NCBI GenBank assembly: GCA_965112735.1
Contig: OZ218953.1
Coordinates: 1,984,001 to 2,048,000 of the forward strand
Source: Phaeosaccion multiseriatum
Taxonomy: Eukaryota > Ochrophyta, other classes
Length of the DNA stretch: 64,000 nucleotides
Reading direction: 5' to 3'
The position numbers and the translations under genes are program-made. Shown piece by piece: positions 12,506 through 58,217 of the stretch (position 1 is its first letter; every line of letters starts with the position of its first letter). The notes beneath the pieces are model-generated. The model ran no database searches, had not been told where the DNA came from, and saw only the letters and a list, made by a program, of their open reading frames with translations.

Positions 12506-14991
12506 GTCAAATGTTTCGAACACCTTGTTCAGCATACCGCCATGCTGCACGAGCAAGTGCGGCACAAACTCCTCGTACACAAGGTCCTCTTCTTCTTCTT
12601 CTCCTCCTCCTCCTCCTCCTTCTCCTCCCTCTCCCTCATCCTCCTCCTCTGCCCCCTTCCTCTCCTCCGCCCCCTCCTCCCGCTTGCGTTGCCCCCCGGC
12701 AGTCGCCCCAGACCCCCCCCCTGGCAACTGCTTACACAGTATGTACCCCTTCTGACCGGGCTTGTCCAGCGCTGCGATGATCTCTCTTCCCTCCACCAAC
12801 GCCTGGACCAGTCGGCCCATCTCCTCCGCGTCCAAAGGCCCCTCGGCTTCCTTCGCGCTCCCCTCCCCACCTTCGCCTCCCTTGCTGCCCGCTTCTTGCT
12901 GCTGAGGAACAGAAGGAGGAAGAGGCACCCCGTTATTGCCTCCTCCACCACCACCACCACCACTGCTGCCGGAGGTCTTGCTTGTGCTGTCCTCTCGCCC
13001 CATCTCCACCTTCCTTCCGGGCCTTAACCCCGCATTGAGGATACAATGGTCGATGACGGAGGGACCGTACGTACTGCAGCCCGACCCCTTGCAAAGAAGC
13101 ACCTGCTTGAGAGTGATGCGGCGAGCGTTCTTTGTGTTCTTGCCCTTTCCGACCTTGGACTTGCCCTCGGCCGCAGCGAGAGCAGATGCCTCCTGCGCCT
13201 GTGTGGCCTCCCTCCTCAAGTCGGAAACAGTCTTGTCCATCCACTGTGAAGGAGAAGGAGGAGGGGGAGGAGAAGGAGGGGTGGTGGCGCTTAATAGACA
13301 GCGGGGAAGACGGACAAGAGCAGAACACCCGCCGCATAGATCACGGAAGCTTAGGCCAGACCGTCCGTCGGGGTGGGGCTCTGCAGTGTGAGTGTGAGTG
13401 TGAGTGTGAGTGTGTGTGTGCGTGTGTGCGTGCCTGCCTATGCCGCACGAACCTGGCCGAGCCTGTCTTCCGCACCCTCTTTGGTGAGCTGCAGTGCCCC
13501 TCCGTCTTCCTCGGCAGCTGCGCCACTTGTACCCTCCCTGCTCAGAGCGCCGCCGAGCACAGCAGATGGCAGCAAACGCACAAGAAACAAAAGGAGAGAC
13601 AGATACGGGGTGAGGAGGAGGGTGTGGTAGTGAGGGGGGGGGGTAGACACCAAAGAGAGGGACGCTAACCTCTGTCGGCAAACCACAACAACAACACAAC
13701 ACAGAGACAAAAGAAGTGATTTGACTTGATGCAAATCGTCTCTGCTGGGCCCCCCTAAGCCCACGCCCACGTCCACTTACATGGTGGTGGCCATGGCCAG
13801 CGGATACACCTCCTTGACGTTAACGCTGTGCACGTCGTCGTAAAAGTGCACTCGCAGCACCATGAGGATCTCGAACTTGTGGTCTGTGAGCACCACATTG
13901 CCAGACGCGTACAGCTCCAGAATCAAGTGGTTGCACGCCTGAGTGAGTGGCCAGTCAATCGGGCCGGGGGGGGGCGGGGGCAGGGAGGGACGAAAAGGAA
14001 GACATCACGACGAGGAGTGAGTATGGGGGTGGGAGGACAACGAGCAGAGTGGGGCTTGGTTTGGCTTGGTGGTAGAGCTACTTCAAGAGCAGCTGCGCCT
14101 TCTTCCCCGCATATGCCCACTATCTCCCCCTCTACCCTCCTCCCTCCTCCCCCCTCTCTCTCCCTCCATCCAGCCCCCCCCCTCTCACCTCCCCTGAGCC
14201 GAACTTAAAATCCACCACCCTGTCCATGCCGAACTGGCGAATGTCTTCGAGTCGCTTACTCCGAATGTGCTTCCGAAGCTTCATGCTAAACTGCGAGGGC
14301 ATATCGCCCTTGTCTCTGCTGAAGCGTGTGGTGTGGAAGCGCAGGCCGCTCTCCAGCAGAAGCACCGCTTTCTTCGCGCCAGGCTGAGCAAGCTTGATCA
14401 AGTAGGTCTAGTAGTGTTGGTTGGGCAAGGATTGGGAACCACAAGACGACATGAGGACGATGGATGGCAATAACAAGATCCGTGGCGAGTAGATGAAGTT
14501 CGCAGAGGTACAAGCAGTGAGAGGGGGTCGGTGCTGGTATGGGTAGAGCTTCGCCTTACAGGGCGCAAACCACGGAAGTCTTCTCCCTCTGTCAACATGC
14601 CCCACGTCCGGCTATCAGGAGTGGCATTGCGTGTGCATCTTTGGATCTTTCCTTCCTTACCTTCGGGTTGATATCGTATACGTTGATTACCCTGATGGAG
14701 GAAGGAGCAACGGGGTAGGATCGCAAGAGAGAGAGGGAGGGAGAGAGAAAGAGGGATAGAGAGAGCGAGAGAGAGAAGAGAGACATACAAGGTGATAAGG
14801 CAAGGAATAAACCAAGGGAAAGGAAGAGGGAACGAACTAGGAAGGGGAGAGAGCAAGCGAGAGAAGGGAAGGGTGACACGCGAGAGGCGGAGCGGCACAG
14901 AGAGAACGATTCCTCACCTCAGGCCCAGCACGGTGGACCTCAGTTCGCGGACCTCCGCGCGGACATCCGCAGCGGTGAAGCGCTGCTTCAT
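7922..14991 (-). CDS. NEMF: NEMF/Tae2/Rqc2-like ribosome-associated quality control factor
   Basis: Twelve exons read in frame to about 1462 aa: 14991-14918, 14691-14661, 14407-14189, 13938-13781, 13537-13453, 13243-12505, 12136-12027, 11797-11531, 11368-11249, 10962-10729, 10436-8283 and 8119-7922. The family binds stalled 60S-peptidyl-tRNA complexes, recruits the Listerin E3 ligase and adds C-terminal tails to the nascent chain. The start [10 protein letters not shown] and the [11 protein letters not shown] segment match NEMF; Asp9, Asp97 and Arg98 correspond to residues needed for tailing in yeast Rqc2. Exons 7-9 give the coiled-coil stalk. Exon 10 to early exon 11 carry the NFACT-R domain ([40 protein letters not shown]). 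Exon 12 and the end of exon 11 give the conserved C-terminal domain ([21 protein letters not shown]). It is longer than the human protein (about 1,076 aa) because exon 11 holds a very long charged, poly-Gln-bearing insert and exon 6 a Gly/Glu-rich one. Confidence 0.93.
8617..8682 (-). repeat. In-frame poly-Gln/poly-Pro microsatellite in NEMF exon 11
   Basis: GGT repeats (8617-8640) and TTG repeats (8641-8681) on the plus strand encode adjacent poly-Pro and poly-Gln on the minus strand. A second poly-Gln is encoded by TGC repeats at about 9889-9923. Both lie in the long disordered insert, not in the conserved domains. Confidence 0.9.
10598..10702 (+). repeat. (TCAC)n tetranucleotide array in NEMF intron
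   Basis: About 17 uninterrupted TCAC copies are followed by degenerate copies, in the intron between exons 10 and 11. The same tetranucleotide family recurs in introns near 53500-53700 and 55050-55140. Confidence 0.95.
12474..12504 (+). repeat. (CT)n microsatellite at a NEMF splice donor
   Basis: A CT run ends directly at the plus-strand complement of the exon 6 donor (GTGAGAGAGAG on the minus strand), so the first intron bases are themselves part of the repeat. A similar AG run (11811-11839) lies beside the exon 8 acceptor. Confidence 0.9.
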
Positions 14992-15175
14992 CCTTGCTCA
15001 CGTCCCTCCTCCTGGCCTGACCACGGAGGGTTTTATAATATCAAAAGAGTCATTCCCGATTCCCCCCTTCTGGTGCCATCCTCGCCTACCTCCCCCTGAA
15101 GATATCGATATCCCCTGAATCCCCCTGGTCCCCCTCTTTGTTTCCCTCTTCCCATTTAAATATACTTCTCGATCA
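14992..15175. promoter_or_regulatory. Divergent promoter between NEMF and GST-like gene
   Basis: 184 bases separate two start codons on opposite strands, so both promoters and 5' UTRs are here. Visible elements are a perfect 12-bp palindrome GATATCGATATC at 15101-15112 and an AT-rich ATTTAAATATA patch at about 15154-15164, placed 12-22 bases before the GST ATG. Neither has been tied to a factor. Confidence 0.6.
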
Positions 15176-16268
15176 ATGGTGGCGGTAGAGAGAGGTTTCT
15201 CCCCTCTGTATACCGCCTCGCGAACCCTTCCTTTGGTGCTGCTCCTGCTGTCTTGGCTCGCCCTCGCTGCAGAGGCCTTCGCCTTCCCTCCGCCATCCCG
15301 CCCCGGTGGGTCGTCTTCGGCTCTGAAAGACTGCTCTGCTCGCTCTGGCTCAAGGCTTTCCTGGACGATGAGCTCCGAAGAGGCGCCCTCGCTCCGCTTC
15401 GTTACGAACAAGATGTGTAAGTGCTGTTTGGAGAGCCATGGAGTGATATCAAGGAGTAGCATACCTCACCACCCCACCCTCTCCTCCTTTTCCCTCCTCC
15501 CCCCTCCCCTCGCTCTACCTATGCCGACTCCTTCTTTCTTCATATTGACAGGTCCCTACGCCCAGAAAACGTGGATTGCTCTGGAAGAGAGTCGACTTCC
15601 ATACCAAATGCAAGAGGTTAGAAGGGGTGGGAGTTGTGAGTGCCACTCATCCCCCTTTGGTCCCCCCTCACAACACCGTCACGATCTCCTGTCTGTCCCT
15701 CCCTGACTCTGTGCCGCCCTCCCCCCCCCCCCCAACCCATCCTCACCAGATTAGCCTGTACGGACCAGGAGGCAAGCCGGACTGGTTCATGAAGCTCAAC
15801 AACAAGGGAGAGATCCCCGTGTTGGTAGATGAGAGGAAGAAAGAAGAAGACGTGGTCATAGTGGGGAGCGAGGCTACGCTGGACCACATCGGGTCCCTCT
15901 GCGGGAGTGACAGCGCCTTGCAGCCACCGAGTGGAGGCGACGTGGCGAACAGATGTGCGGAGTGGCGGAGGATGGTAGACACGCAGCTCAAGCCCGCTGG
16001 TAAGATGTCAGTGCTCGCGGACGCCCGCTCTGAGCTCGATGCCCTGCTGAAGCGCCTGGACGGCGAGGTGGACGCCTCGGGGCCCTTTCTGTGTGGTAAA
16101 GACTTCACACTCGCAGATGCAAGTGCGTACCCCTTCTTTCAGCGCATCCGTCACGAATATGGAGGCTTCCCAAAGGGGTGTGATCGCCTGGAGCGCTGGC
16201 TGAAGGCCTGCGAGGAGCGCCCCTCCATCCGCAAGACCAAGCAGACCAACTGGTGGTGGTGGTGGTGA
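15176..16268 (+). CDS. GST-superfamily protein (omega/DHAR-like active site) with plastid presequence
   Basis: Three exons, 15176-15416, 15552-15616 and 15750-16268, give 274 aa. The N-terminus has a hydrophobic signal core (LPLVLLLLSWLALAAEAFAF) whose end resembles the ASAFAP motif of heterokont plastid presequences, so plastid import is likely. The mature part begins with a thioredoxin fold. CPYAQ, with the Cys at residue 81, fits the cysteine-type active site of omega, DHAR and CLIC-like GSTs rather than the Tyr/Ser types. GEIPVLV is the cis-Pro strand, SEATLDHI the glutathione-contact region, and FLCGKDFTLADASAYPFF the N-capping motif of the helical C-domain. Likely activity is glutathione-dependent thiol transfer or dehydroascorbate reduction; the exact substrate cannot be read. 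The intron 2 donor is GTTAGA. The protein ends in five Trp residues encoded by a TGG repeat. Confidence 0.85.
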
Positions 16269-17518
16269 GGAGGCTTTGTATTTTGATGATTGGAGCCCCC
16301 GCCCTTTCTCTCTTGGACTGCCTGTATGCGGAGGGGCCGGCCATATGATGAGGGGGGGGGCTATTAATCGGTCCGTCAGCATCTGCCTGCCGTGGAGAGG
16401 CTTTCACAGACCATTGCATGCCTGGGCTGGTCACGACTTGGCTCATTCAGGAGCATGTGGTTTTTCGGCCGTTGCGTCCCCCGCAGCATGCACACATGCC
16501 GGCAAGCAGCAAGGAGAAGGGCAGAAAGTGTCTGCGACACCGCCGCGTCTAAAGCCAGCTGAGCATAGCGGCCCTTCTCTGTGGCACATGGGCACTGCTG
16601 AAGTGTGCGGCAGTGCGGCCTGCCTATAGGACCTCGAGAGAGATCTCTCGCTGTGGAAAGAGGAAGAGAGAGGAGGACTGAAGGCGAGGGAGATGGGGTG
16701 GACGGTCCCAGGCAACCGGGCAGGGGCTGAGGCGGTCAGAGAGGCCTTCCCTCCTCTCCTGCCTCTGCTTGCCGGCCAGCAGGACGCCCTGCCACCATCC
16801 ACCTCACCCCACCCCGACCTGTACTATGGTAGCTTTGGAGACCTGTTACTACACGCTCTCAGCGATGGACACCCACACACAGAGTCACAGAGAGAGAGGG
16901 GGGGAGGGAATGCTTCTGTATGCTTCTCTCTTGTCCCTCCTCCTCCTTCGGCCTTCCGGGGGAGGCTTCTTAGTTAATGAGCAGCACGATACGTGCTATC
17001 ATCATTCTCCAGCACATATACAGGGAAGAGAGGGAAGAGGGAGAGGGGAAAGAGGATCTAATTTTAGTTTCGTCGTCGTCGGAGTTCGGTTTCAACTTTT
17101 CTGAATTTGAGCGCTTCAGCATATCCAAAGTAAAAAGTATTTCAGTGGGACCGCCACTACGGCTTCTACTATGCCTTGCCTGGGTGCTGTGCCCCCCTTA
17201 CAACGCTGTCTGGTAAGACTGTCTACGCAAAACCCCTCACAAAACCACCACGGTAACGCTCATCTACCTTCACAGCAGCAGCCCCAGAGCCAATCAAGCA
17301 AGCAAAAGGAGAAGAGCAAGACGGTATATCTGAGAAGTTATAGAGTATTGTCGCACAGCGGCAGAAGAAAAACCTCCCCCCCTCCTTCCGCGATCAATCT
17401 CGCTCGGAGAGGAGGAAGACACCACGCCTGCAGAGCAGCCACGTCGGTGAAAGATTGAACTGAGGTCGAGAGTGGAGGGATCGAGCTTTCAAGTGAGCAG
17501 CTAAGCAAAGGAAGGAAA
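16269..17518. other. Intergenic region upstream of the polyketide synthase
   Basis: 1.25 kb holding the GST 3' UTR and the synthase promoter and leader. No open frame has recognisable content. Purine-rich patches (about 16630-16700 and 17020-17056) and an AT-richer stretch (17055-17140) are the only compositional signals. The synthase start codon at 17519 sits in the context GGAAAATGGC. Confidence 0.5.
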
Positions 17519-52100
<34,582 letters not shown>

Positions 52101-52831
52101 AGCCGAGTGTAACCGTCCATCGAGCTCCAGAGGTAGCTGTCGGGCAGGCTTCTCGCTTGTGTGTGTGTGTGTGTGTGTGTGAGGGAGAGAGAGAGAGATA
52201 AAGTGTGCTTGTGTGTGATTGTTTATGTGAGTGCGTGCGTGTGCATGTGTATACTCGTACTACTGCGGAGCGTGCAGCAGAGCAAACGTCGTAGTTACGT
52301 CACCCTTGACATTAACGCCAATGTCCGAGTAAGGAAGACGAGGAAGAGACAGATGGGCATATGTCATCCCGCGAACAAGGTGAATGACGGCCAGCAAGGG
52401 AGGCCCAGCTTACGAAGCCGTGGTGCCCCGTTCCAAAGAGACTACTACGAGGGGAAGTAAAATAATATTGTACAATACTGAGAGTAAAGTGAGTGAAGAG
52501 TATTACAAAACTGCTTCTATCGTGCCGTCGATGGCGGTGCGAGCCACGGAGGACGGGGGCGGGACAGGGATGGCTAAGTACAGCGGCGGCAGCAAACAAC
52601 ATGAACAAAGGTACACTACACTACACTCTCTGCGGTGCACAGAACACAGAGGAGCATGAGTGGGAATACATTCAGTCGCTTCAATCGACATCTCCAAGAG
52701 GTGGCGATTATACGCTCCCCTTTCACTTGTCGCCCCGCCCCTGCCCTCCTTCGAGCTTTAAACGGATGACTTGATACATCTCGGTACGTACGCTGTGCTA
52801 CCGCCTAAGCTCCCTACACGCCCTGGACGCA
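52101..52831. other. Convergent 3' region between PKS and BT1 transporter
   Basis: 731 bases between the stop of the synthase (+) and the stop of the transporter (-). It should contain both 3' UTRs. A (GT)n run lies at about 52159-52180 and an AT-richer patch (about 52455-52505, including AATAATATTGTACAATA) may hold polyadenylation signals. No gene is visible. Confidence 0.5.
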
Positions 52832-53190
52832 TCAAATGGCAGCGAAAATGTAGTAGAGACTGTCGCACAGGCTGAAGATGATGGAGCCTACACACACAAC
52901 GAGGAAGATGGCGCCCCCTACTCTGCTGCTCGCGCTGGACTGCTGCATCTGGGCCTGCTCCACGTGGTTCTTAGGCAACAGGCCGATGAGCGCCAGGGGG
53001 AGCACCTGCACCAGACTGGTGAAGATGGTGAGCTTCACCATGCCACTGAGGTGTCCGGCGCTCAGAGACGAGTTACTCACGTCGAACACGCTGGTGAGGC
53101 CCTCACCGATGGCAAAGGCGACCTGGAAGGGTGTGGAGCGAGGGGGGGTAGCGAGGGAAGGAGTATTGTGTGTGTGTTTGTGTGTGTGTG

Positions 53191-53243
<53 letters not shown>

Positions 53244-56200
53244 GGGCCGAACCAAGTGCGGAGCTCAGAGTCCAAAGGCACGTTAACTACTCCGATGAGG
53301 CAGTCTATATAGCAGCGTCGCCATGCTGTGACTCTCACCGAGTACGCTACGTTGCTGAGCGTGGTGAGAACGGCGTAGCTCGCTCCTTCCGCCCCATCCG
53401 GGCACATGATCGCGTACTGCGGGGGGCAGGAGAGAGGAGGGAGGGAGGTATTGGTATCAGAAAGGAGGTAGGGCAGGAAGTTCCCTCACTCGCTCACCCT
53501 CACTCACTCGATTCATTTATTCATTCGCCCACTCACTCGCCCACTTCCTCATGCACCCTCTCAATCCACTTGCTCATTGCTTGTTCACTCATTCAGTCAC
53601 TCACTCGCCCACTTACTCGCCCATTCAGTCATTCAGTCAGTCAGTCACTCACTCGCTCACTCACTCACTCACTCATCCACTCACGCGCTTACTCACTCAC
53701 GCACGCACGTACCATTCTGGTGATGGGTAGGAACTGAATGGCGAGCACGAATTCCAACGCCGCATCATCTCCGGCGGCGAACATCAAGTCTGGCAGCCCA
53801 AGCTGAGAGGAAGGGCGAGAAGGGAGGGGTAGCAGTTAAGGCCCTACGAAAGTGAGTGAGCAAGAGCATACAGAAACTGATCACCTTGCGCCGAAGGGCC
53901 GAAGGTAAGCTAAGGCCTAAAAGCAGAAAAGCGCACACCATGCAGCCCGACACGCACGCACGCACTCACGCACTCACCGACGTGTTCCACCCCTCAATGA
54001 GGGCGAGCTGCAACAGACTGAAGGTACAGAGGATGGAAGTGGTGTAGATGTAGATGCTCCGCCAATTCTTGTTGGAGAGGAAGTGCTTGTATGCGACGAG
54101 CCCCCCCTGCGAGTGAGTAAAGACAAGGAAAGGAGAGAAGGCGAAGCAATACAAAGGCAAGACAAGGCTAGACGGGTCAGGACAACCGAGAAGAAAGCCA
54201 GTGACCTCAGCAGGCTGAGCAAGGGAGGGAAAGAGAGAGAAAAGGCAGTGTGACAGAGGGCGTATGGCGCAGTCAATCCAAACGGTGACGAGCCTTGCAC
54301 TGCACTGTTCTGGAGAAGAACGTTCCTCGCCCCTTGCTTGCTGCCTGTCCCCTTCTTCCCTTCTCCGTCGGCAATACGCATGATCGCGCTACCGCCCGCC
54401 TTCCCTCCTGTCCCACGTGGTAGGGTAGAATGTGGGCAGGTGGGGGTCTTGGTACTCTATAGGTCAGGCATTGCGGTGGTACTCACCCAGCCTGCACAGC
54501 TGCCGACGACGGCGATGAGTCCAATCTGAGCAGAGTGGAAATACGGGCGAGCGGAGCAGCACAACGACATGGGAACAGCACATACGTCAGTCGGACTCAG
54601 CGACTTCAACCATAAAAGTCCTCCCTCCACCTCTAACTCAAACTCTCCACCTCTATTCTCATTATATGAGTAAACTACGTCACCCGGCTTATAAGAATGC
54701 CCTCGAGCACGCACACTCATCCTCATCGAGCACCCCCTTTTCACACCACCCACCTGGAAATCGTTGAGTCCGACCCACAGAATAATAAAATTGTCCCAAG
54801 CTACATTTGGGATCATGAATGCGTTGTACACGTATACAAACGCCATGGGCTGCCAAACGCTGCGCAGCTGCACCAGACCCCAGATCTGCTCGTGGTTCGG
54901 CATGATTGTGGCAAGTCGTGCGAGGAATGAGGGGTGAGGGATGACGTGGGATGTGGGTCTTGCCAGGGCTTGGTCGCGAAGGTGGCTCCGAGGGGGGTTG
55001 AGAGGCGTCGCTCGCGTGCGGCTGCCACGTCCGAAGCAAGAATCGATCCACTGACTCACTTACTCACTTACTCACTCACTCACTCACTCACCCACCCCCA
55101 CTCATTCATTCACTCACTCACTCACTCACCCCATCCCTCCCACTCACCCCCTCACCCACCCATCGACACTCCCCCTCACCTCCTGAGAACGCAATTGAAG
55201 CATCTGCCGGGCTTGATTCTTGTGGTGCTGATGCGGTGGCTGCTTGGTCTCTGCCAAATAACTCACGAGAGGAAACACCATCACCACGGGCACAAGCGCA
55301 TTGAGGAGGAAGAGTTGACGAATGGTGCACCCCCAGCCCCACGTGTCCTTATTGTAAAGGATGCAGCCTCCAATCGAGCCCAGCGTCAGTCCACAGCCAC
55401 GCAGAATGTACCCGCTCGCCTGCAAGTTTCCCCTCATCCTGGACGAGACCACCCCAGGACGGCAGGTGCAGAAGAGAGAAGGAGGGGAGGGCAGATATCG
55501 GTCAGCGAGGGCGGCGCGATGAGGGGCAGGCAATTCATCACTTCTACGACAACCTCTTGCGCAACACCCTCACTCCCTCTTTCTCTTTCTCTCTCTGTCT
55601 CGATGTGTTTGTAACTGTGTCTATGTCTTCCCCTCTCTCCCCACCTCCATCCCTCTGTTTTTCTCGTTGTGTGCACGTGCATGTATACCATTCCTCCTCT
55701 CCGTCCCTCCCCTCCCTCTCTGCCCACCCGCCCGTCCGTCCGCCCGCCCTCCTGTCTGCCAGCCTTTCTGTCGGCCCCACTTACGCAATGGGCTCCAGCT
55801 TGGTTCTCTCCACAACCACAGCGTCGGTCATGACGTCACTCAGAGTGTACCCGCAGGCTCCAATGAAGCTGAGCGAAATCGTGGCTGCCACCGAAGGAGT
55901 CCCCAGAAGAGCGGCCACAAGGTTCGAAAACACAAAGACCATCCAGCCGATTATCAGGTACGGCTTGCGGCGGTAACCCCCCAGGGGTACGCAGTCACTG
56001 GGGTAGATGAGAGCAAGGTGCATGCAGGAGATGAGGTGGGGTGGTAGGATACAGGCAAGAGCAAAGGACGGAGGACAAGGAAGGAAGGTGTAGCAGAACG
56101 CGGCTCGAAGGAGTTTAGCGGAGCAAAGTGAGTGTTTGTAGGGCATGTGTAAGGTCTCAATTTCAGTCCTCTCTTGTTTGTTGCTGTGGGCCGTGTGGGC

Positions 56201-56869
56201 TGCCCCCACCCCCACATGTGTGGGCAGCACAGTACAACAACACAGACACGCAAATACAAACACACACAGAGAGAGAGGCATAGACGTAGACATGCTGCTT
56301 GCACGTACTACGCACCTGAGGAAGCCGTAAAAGACTTTGAAGCTCCAGGGCAGCGCCACCAGAGCGGTGTACACAGCGGTCTCTGCTGAGGACGCATCGA
56401 GGCTCTCCACAAGATAGTACGCCGCCGGAGTTGCCATCAAATTCATGGCCACCCCCACCGAGAAGTAGCTGGCACCAATGGCGAGGGACTTTAGGCTGTA
56501 CAGAGTCGTGGCGGCCTGCGGTTGTGGCGGCCGCGGAGGGTCTTCGCCTTCCCCTCCTACGCCTTTGCCCGGACTCCTGTCTCCAGCGAGGGGTGCTCGA
56601 AGCGGTGCCTTACTAATGTCTCCGGCTTCGTGCCGCTCCTGCTCCTTCCCATGCCGCACGCAGCGCGAGTGCACCTTCCTGGGCAGTAGCGGCCTGCCCT
56701 CTTCATTCTCTCCCTCGTCTCTGCTACTGCTGCTGTTGCTGCTACTGCTGCTGCTACCGTTGCTGTCCCCCCACTCCCAGCTCGCCGTGCTGCTTCCACC
56801 GCTTCTTGTGCTGTCCTCTGTTCGGGTGCAAAGGCTTTGGGGGGGTTCGAGAGGGCGTCCTTTTGTCAT
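52832..56869 (-). CDS. BT1-family folate/biopterin transporter (MFS)
   Basis: Nine exons give about 594 aa: 56869-56316, 55997-55785, 55438-55180, 54885-54754, 54525-54487, 54106-53978, 53802-53713, 53416-53339 and 53122-52832; all phases agree. The family moves folates or pterins across membranes, in algae often at the plastid or plasma membrane. After a hydrophilic Ser/Glu-rich N-terminus of about 120 residues, membrane helices begin at LKSLAIGASYFSVGVAMNLM. Family features are GGYRRKPYLIIGW after helix 2-3, SDVMTDAVVVERTK in the next region, LRSVWQPMAFVYVYNAFMIPN in the second half, and late helices ending LVVCVGSIIFSLCDSLYYIF. The ATG at 56869 was chosen; an in-frame GTG 18 bases upstream is not needed. 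Substrate cannot be told from sequence alone. Introns are rich in TCAC and GT repeats. Confidence 0.88.
53170..53241 (+). repeat. (GT)n microsatellite in BT1 intron
   Basis: About 35 GT/TG dinucleotides with a few interruptions in the last intron of the transporter gene. Confidence 0.93.
55048..55140 (+). repeat. (ACTC)n array in BT1 intron
   Basis: ACTC/ACTT tetranucleotide repeats with degenerate copies, of the same family as the arrays near 10600 and 53500-53700. Confidence 0.9.
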
Positions 56870-58217
56870 GTCCTTTGGTAATTGCACCGCTGGTGGCCGG
56901 CACAGGAGGCTAAAAGAAAAGCTCTTCGCTCACTCGGCACAATCTACTCTCCATGCCCACCTATCCCTTTCACCATTGATGTATTTCAACAGTTCTGCTA
57001 GGTGGAGCAGCAACAAATGAGAATCAGAGGAAGGAGGGGGAACGGGAGGAAGAGGGGGGGGGGGGGAGGTGAGAAAGAGGGGAGTCGAGGGAATCCGCGA
57101 CATTGATTGTATCATCTAGGACCCTAGGGAGTGGGAAGAGCGTCATAGGCGTTTACTAGGCACAACAATGTAATGCAATGCAAGATCTTGCTGTAGAGGC
57201 AGGGGATAAAGAATATTCTGGGGGAGAGAGTAGGATAATTGCAAGCAAGAACAACGGGGGACGAGAAGAGAAAAAGGCAAAAAGTTGGAGCCGAGAAGGA
57301 ACAGGTAGAGAAGGGAAAGTACTCACATGCTTTTCTTCCCCTCTTCTGTGTGTATGTGTGCTCCTGTTGCTTTCCTAAGGGCGTTGGAAGACGCGTTTGG
57401 GGGAGAAAAAGGGGGGGGGGCAGCCCCGAAACGGATATGAAGCAAGTTGGTTGTCCGAATTGTCCAAATTCACAGATTTCCCCCGTGCCTGAACACCTCC
57501 CCCTGGCTGTCTTCCGGGCGAAGCCTTGGTGATGTTGACTGCTACGACTGATTTCTATCTGCTCCTGACCTAGTTTGACCTCCCCTTCTCCGCCTGCCTC
57601 ACCTCTTAGCTCGGGACGGAAGGTCATGGCAGGGAGGGGGGGGGATCCGTGCACACACTCTAGTAGAACTCCCCAGTGGCAGCCCACCTTCTTGGGCGGC
57701 CGGCCTGTCCCTCCTAACGCCCTTTGCGCGGAGGGGCAGGTTGGTCCTGGCGCGAGTTCTCCCTTGTTCGGCGGCGGTCGCTTCGGCGGCCTCCGCCGTT
57801 CGGGGTCTACTCTTGGTTCTCCAAAATCGTGCACGCGTCCCCCCTCCTCCTCACCATGACACTCTCGTCTCACACACACACCCACACACACACTTTCAGT
57901 TATAGTTTCTAAGGTGATTCCTCTTAAGTCTTTCTAATATTTTATTGTACATAATATCTATATACGAAGTGACAAGCACCTCGCCCGTGCTCACTCCCAC
58001 GTTGCCCTTTGCTCTACGCCTGCCTTGGCTTTCGCAGGCTGTTCGTTTGATGAGGGGAAGGGACGGGAAGGAAAGGGAAAGGGAAATTCGTCCGATGGGA
58101 GGCAGGCAGCCAGACTTTGCTATCCCCGCCCCCCCCAACCCACCTGGACTAGTGATCTTGCTGCTGCGGCTGCTAATGCTGCTCTCCCTACCACTCCCTT
58201 CCACACTGAATCCACTG
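56870..58217. other. Intergenic region upstream of BT1; no gene seen
   Basis: 1.35 kb between the transporter start and the stop of the next minus-strand gene. It should hold the transporter promoter and the neighbour's 3' UTR. An open stretch of about 255 codons on the minus strand (57124-57891) lacks family resemblance and splice logic and has low-complexity composition, so it is not called. A CA-rich run lies at 57871-57893. Confidence 0.5.

Noticed and set aside
55048-55140. Regularly spaced short repeats as a CRISPR array
   Set aside because: They are uninterrupted tetranucleotide microsatellites without spacers, and the sequence is eukaryotic.
57124-57891. 255-codon minus-strand frame upstream of the BT1 transporter
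   Set aside because: Its composition is low-complexity and Pro/Arg-rich, with no domain, no splice partners and no plausible start context.
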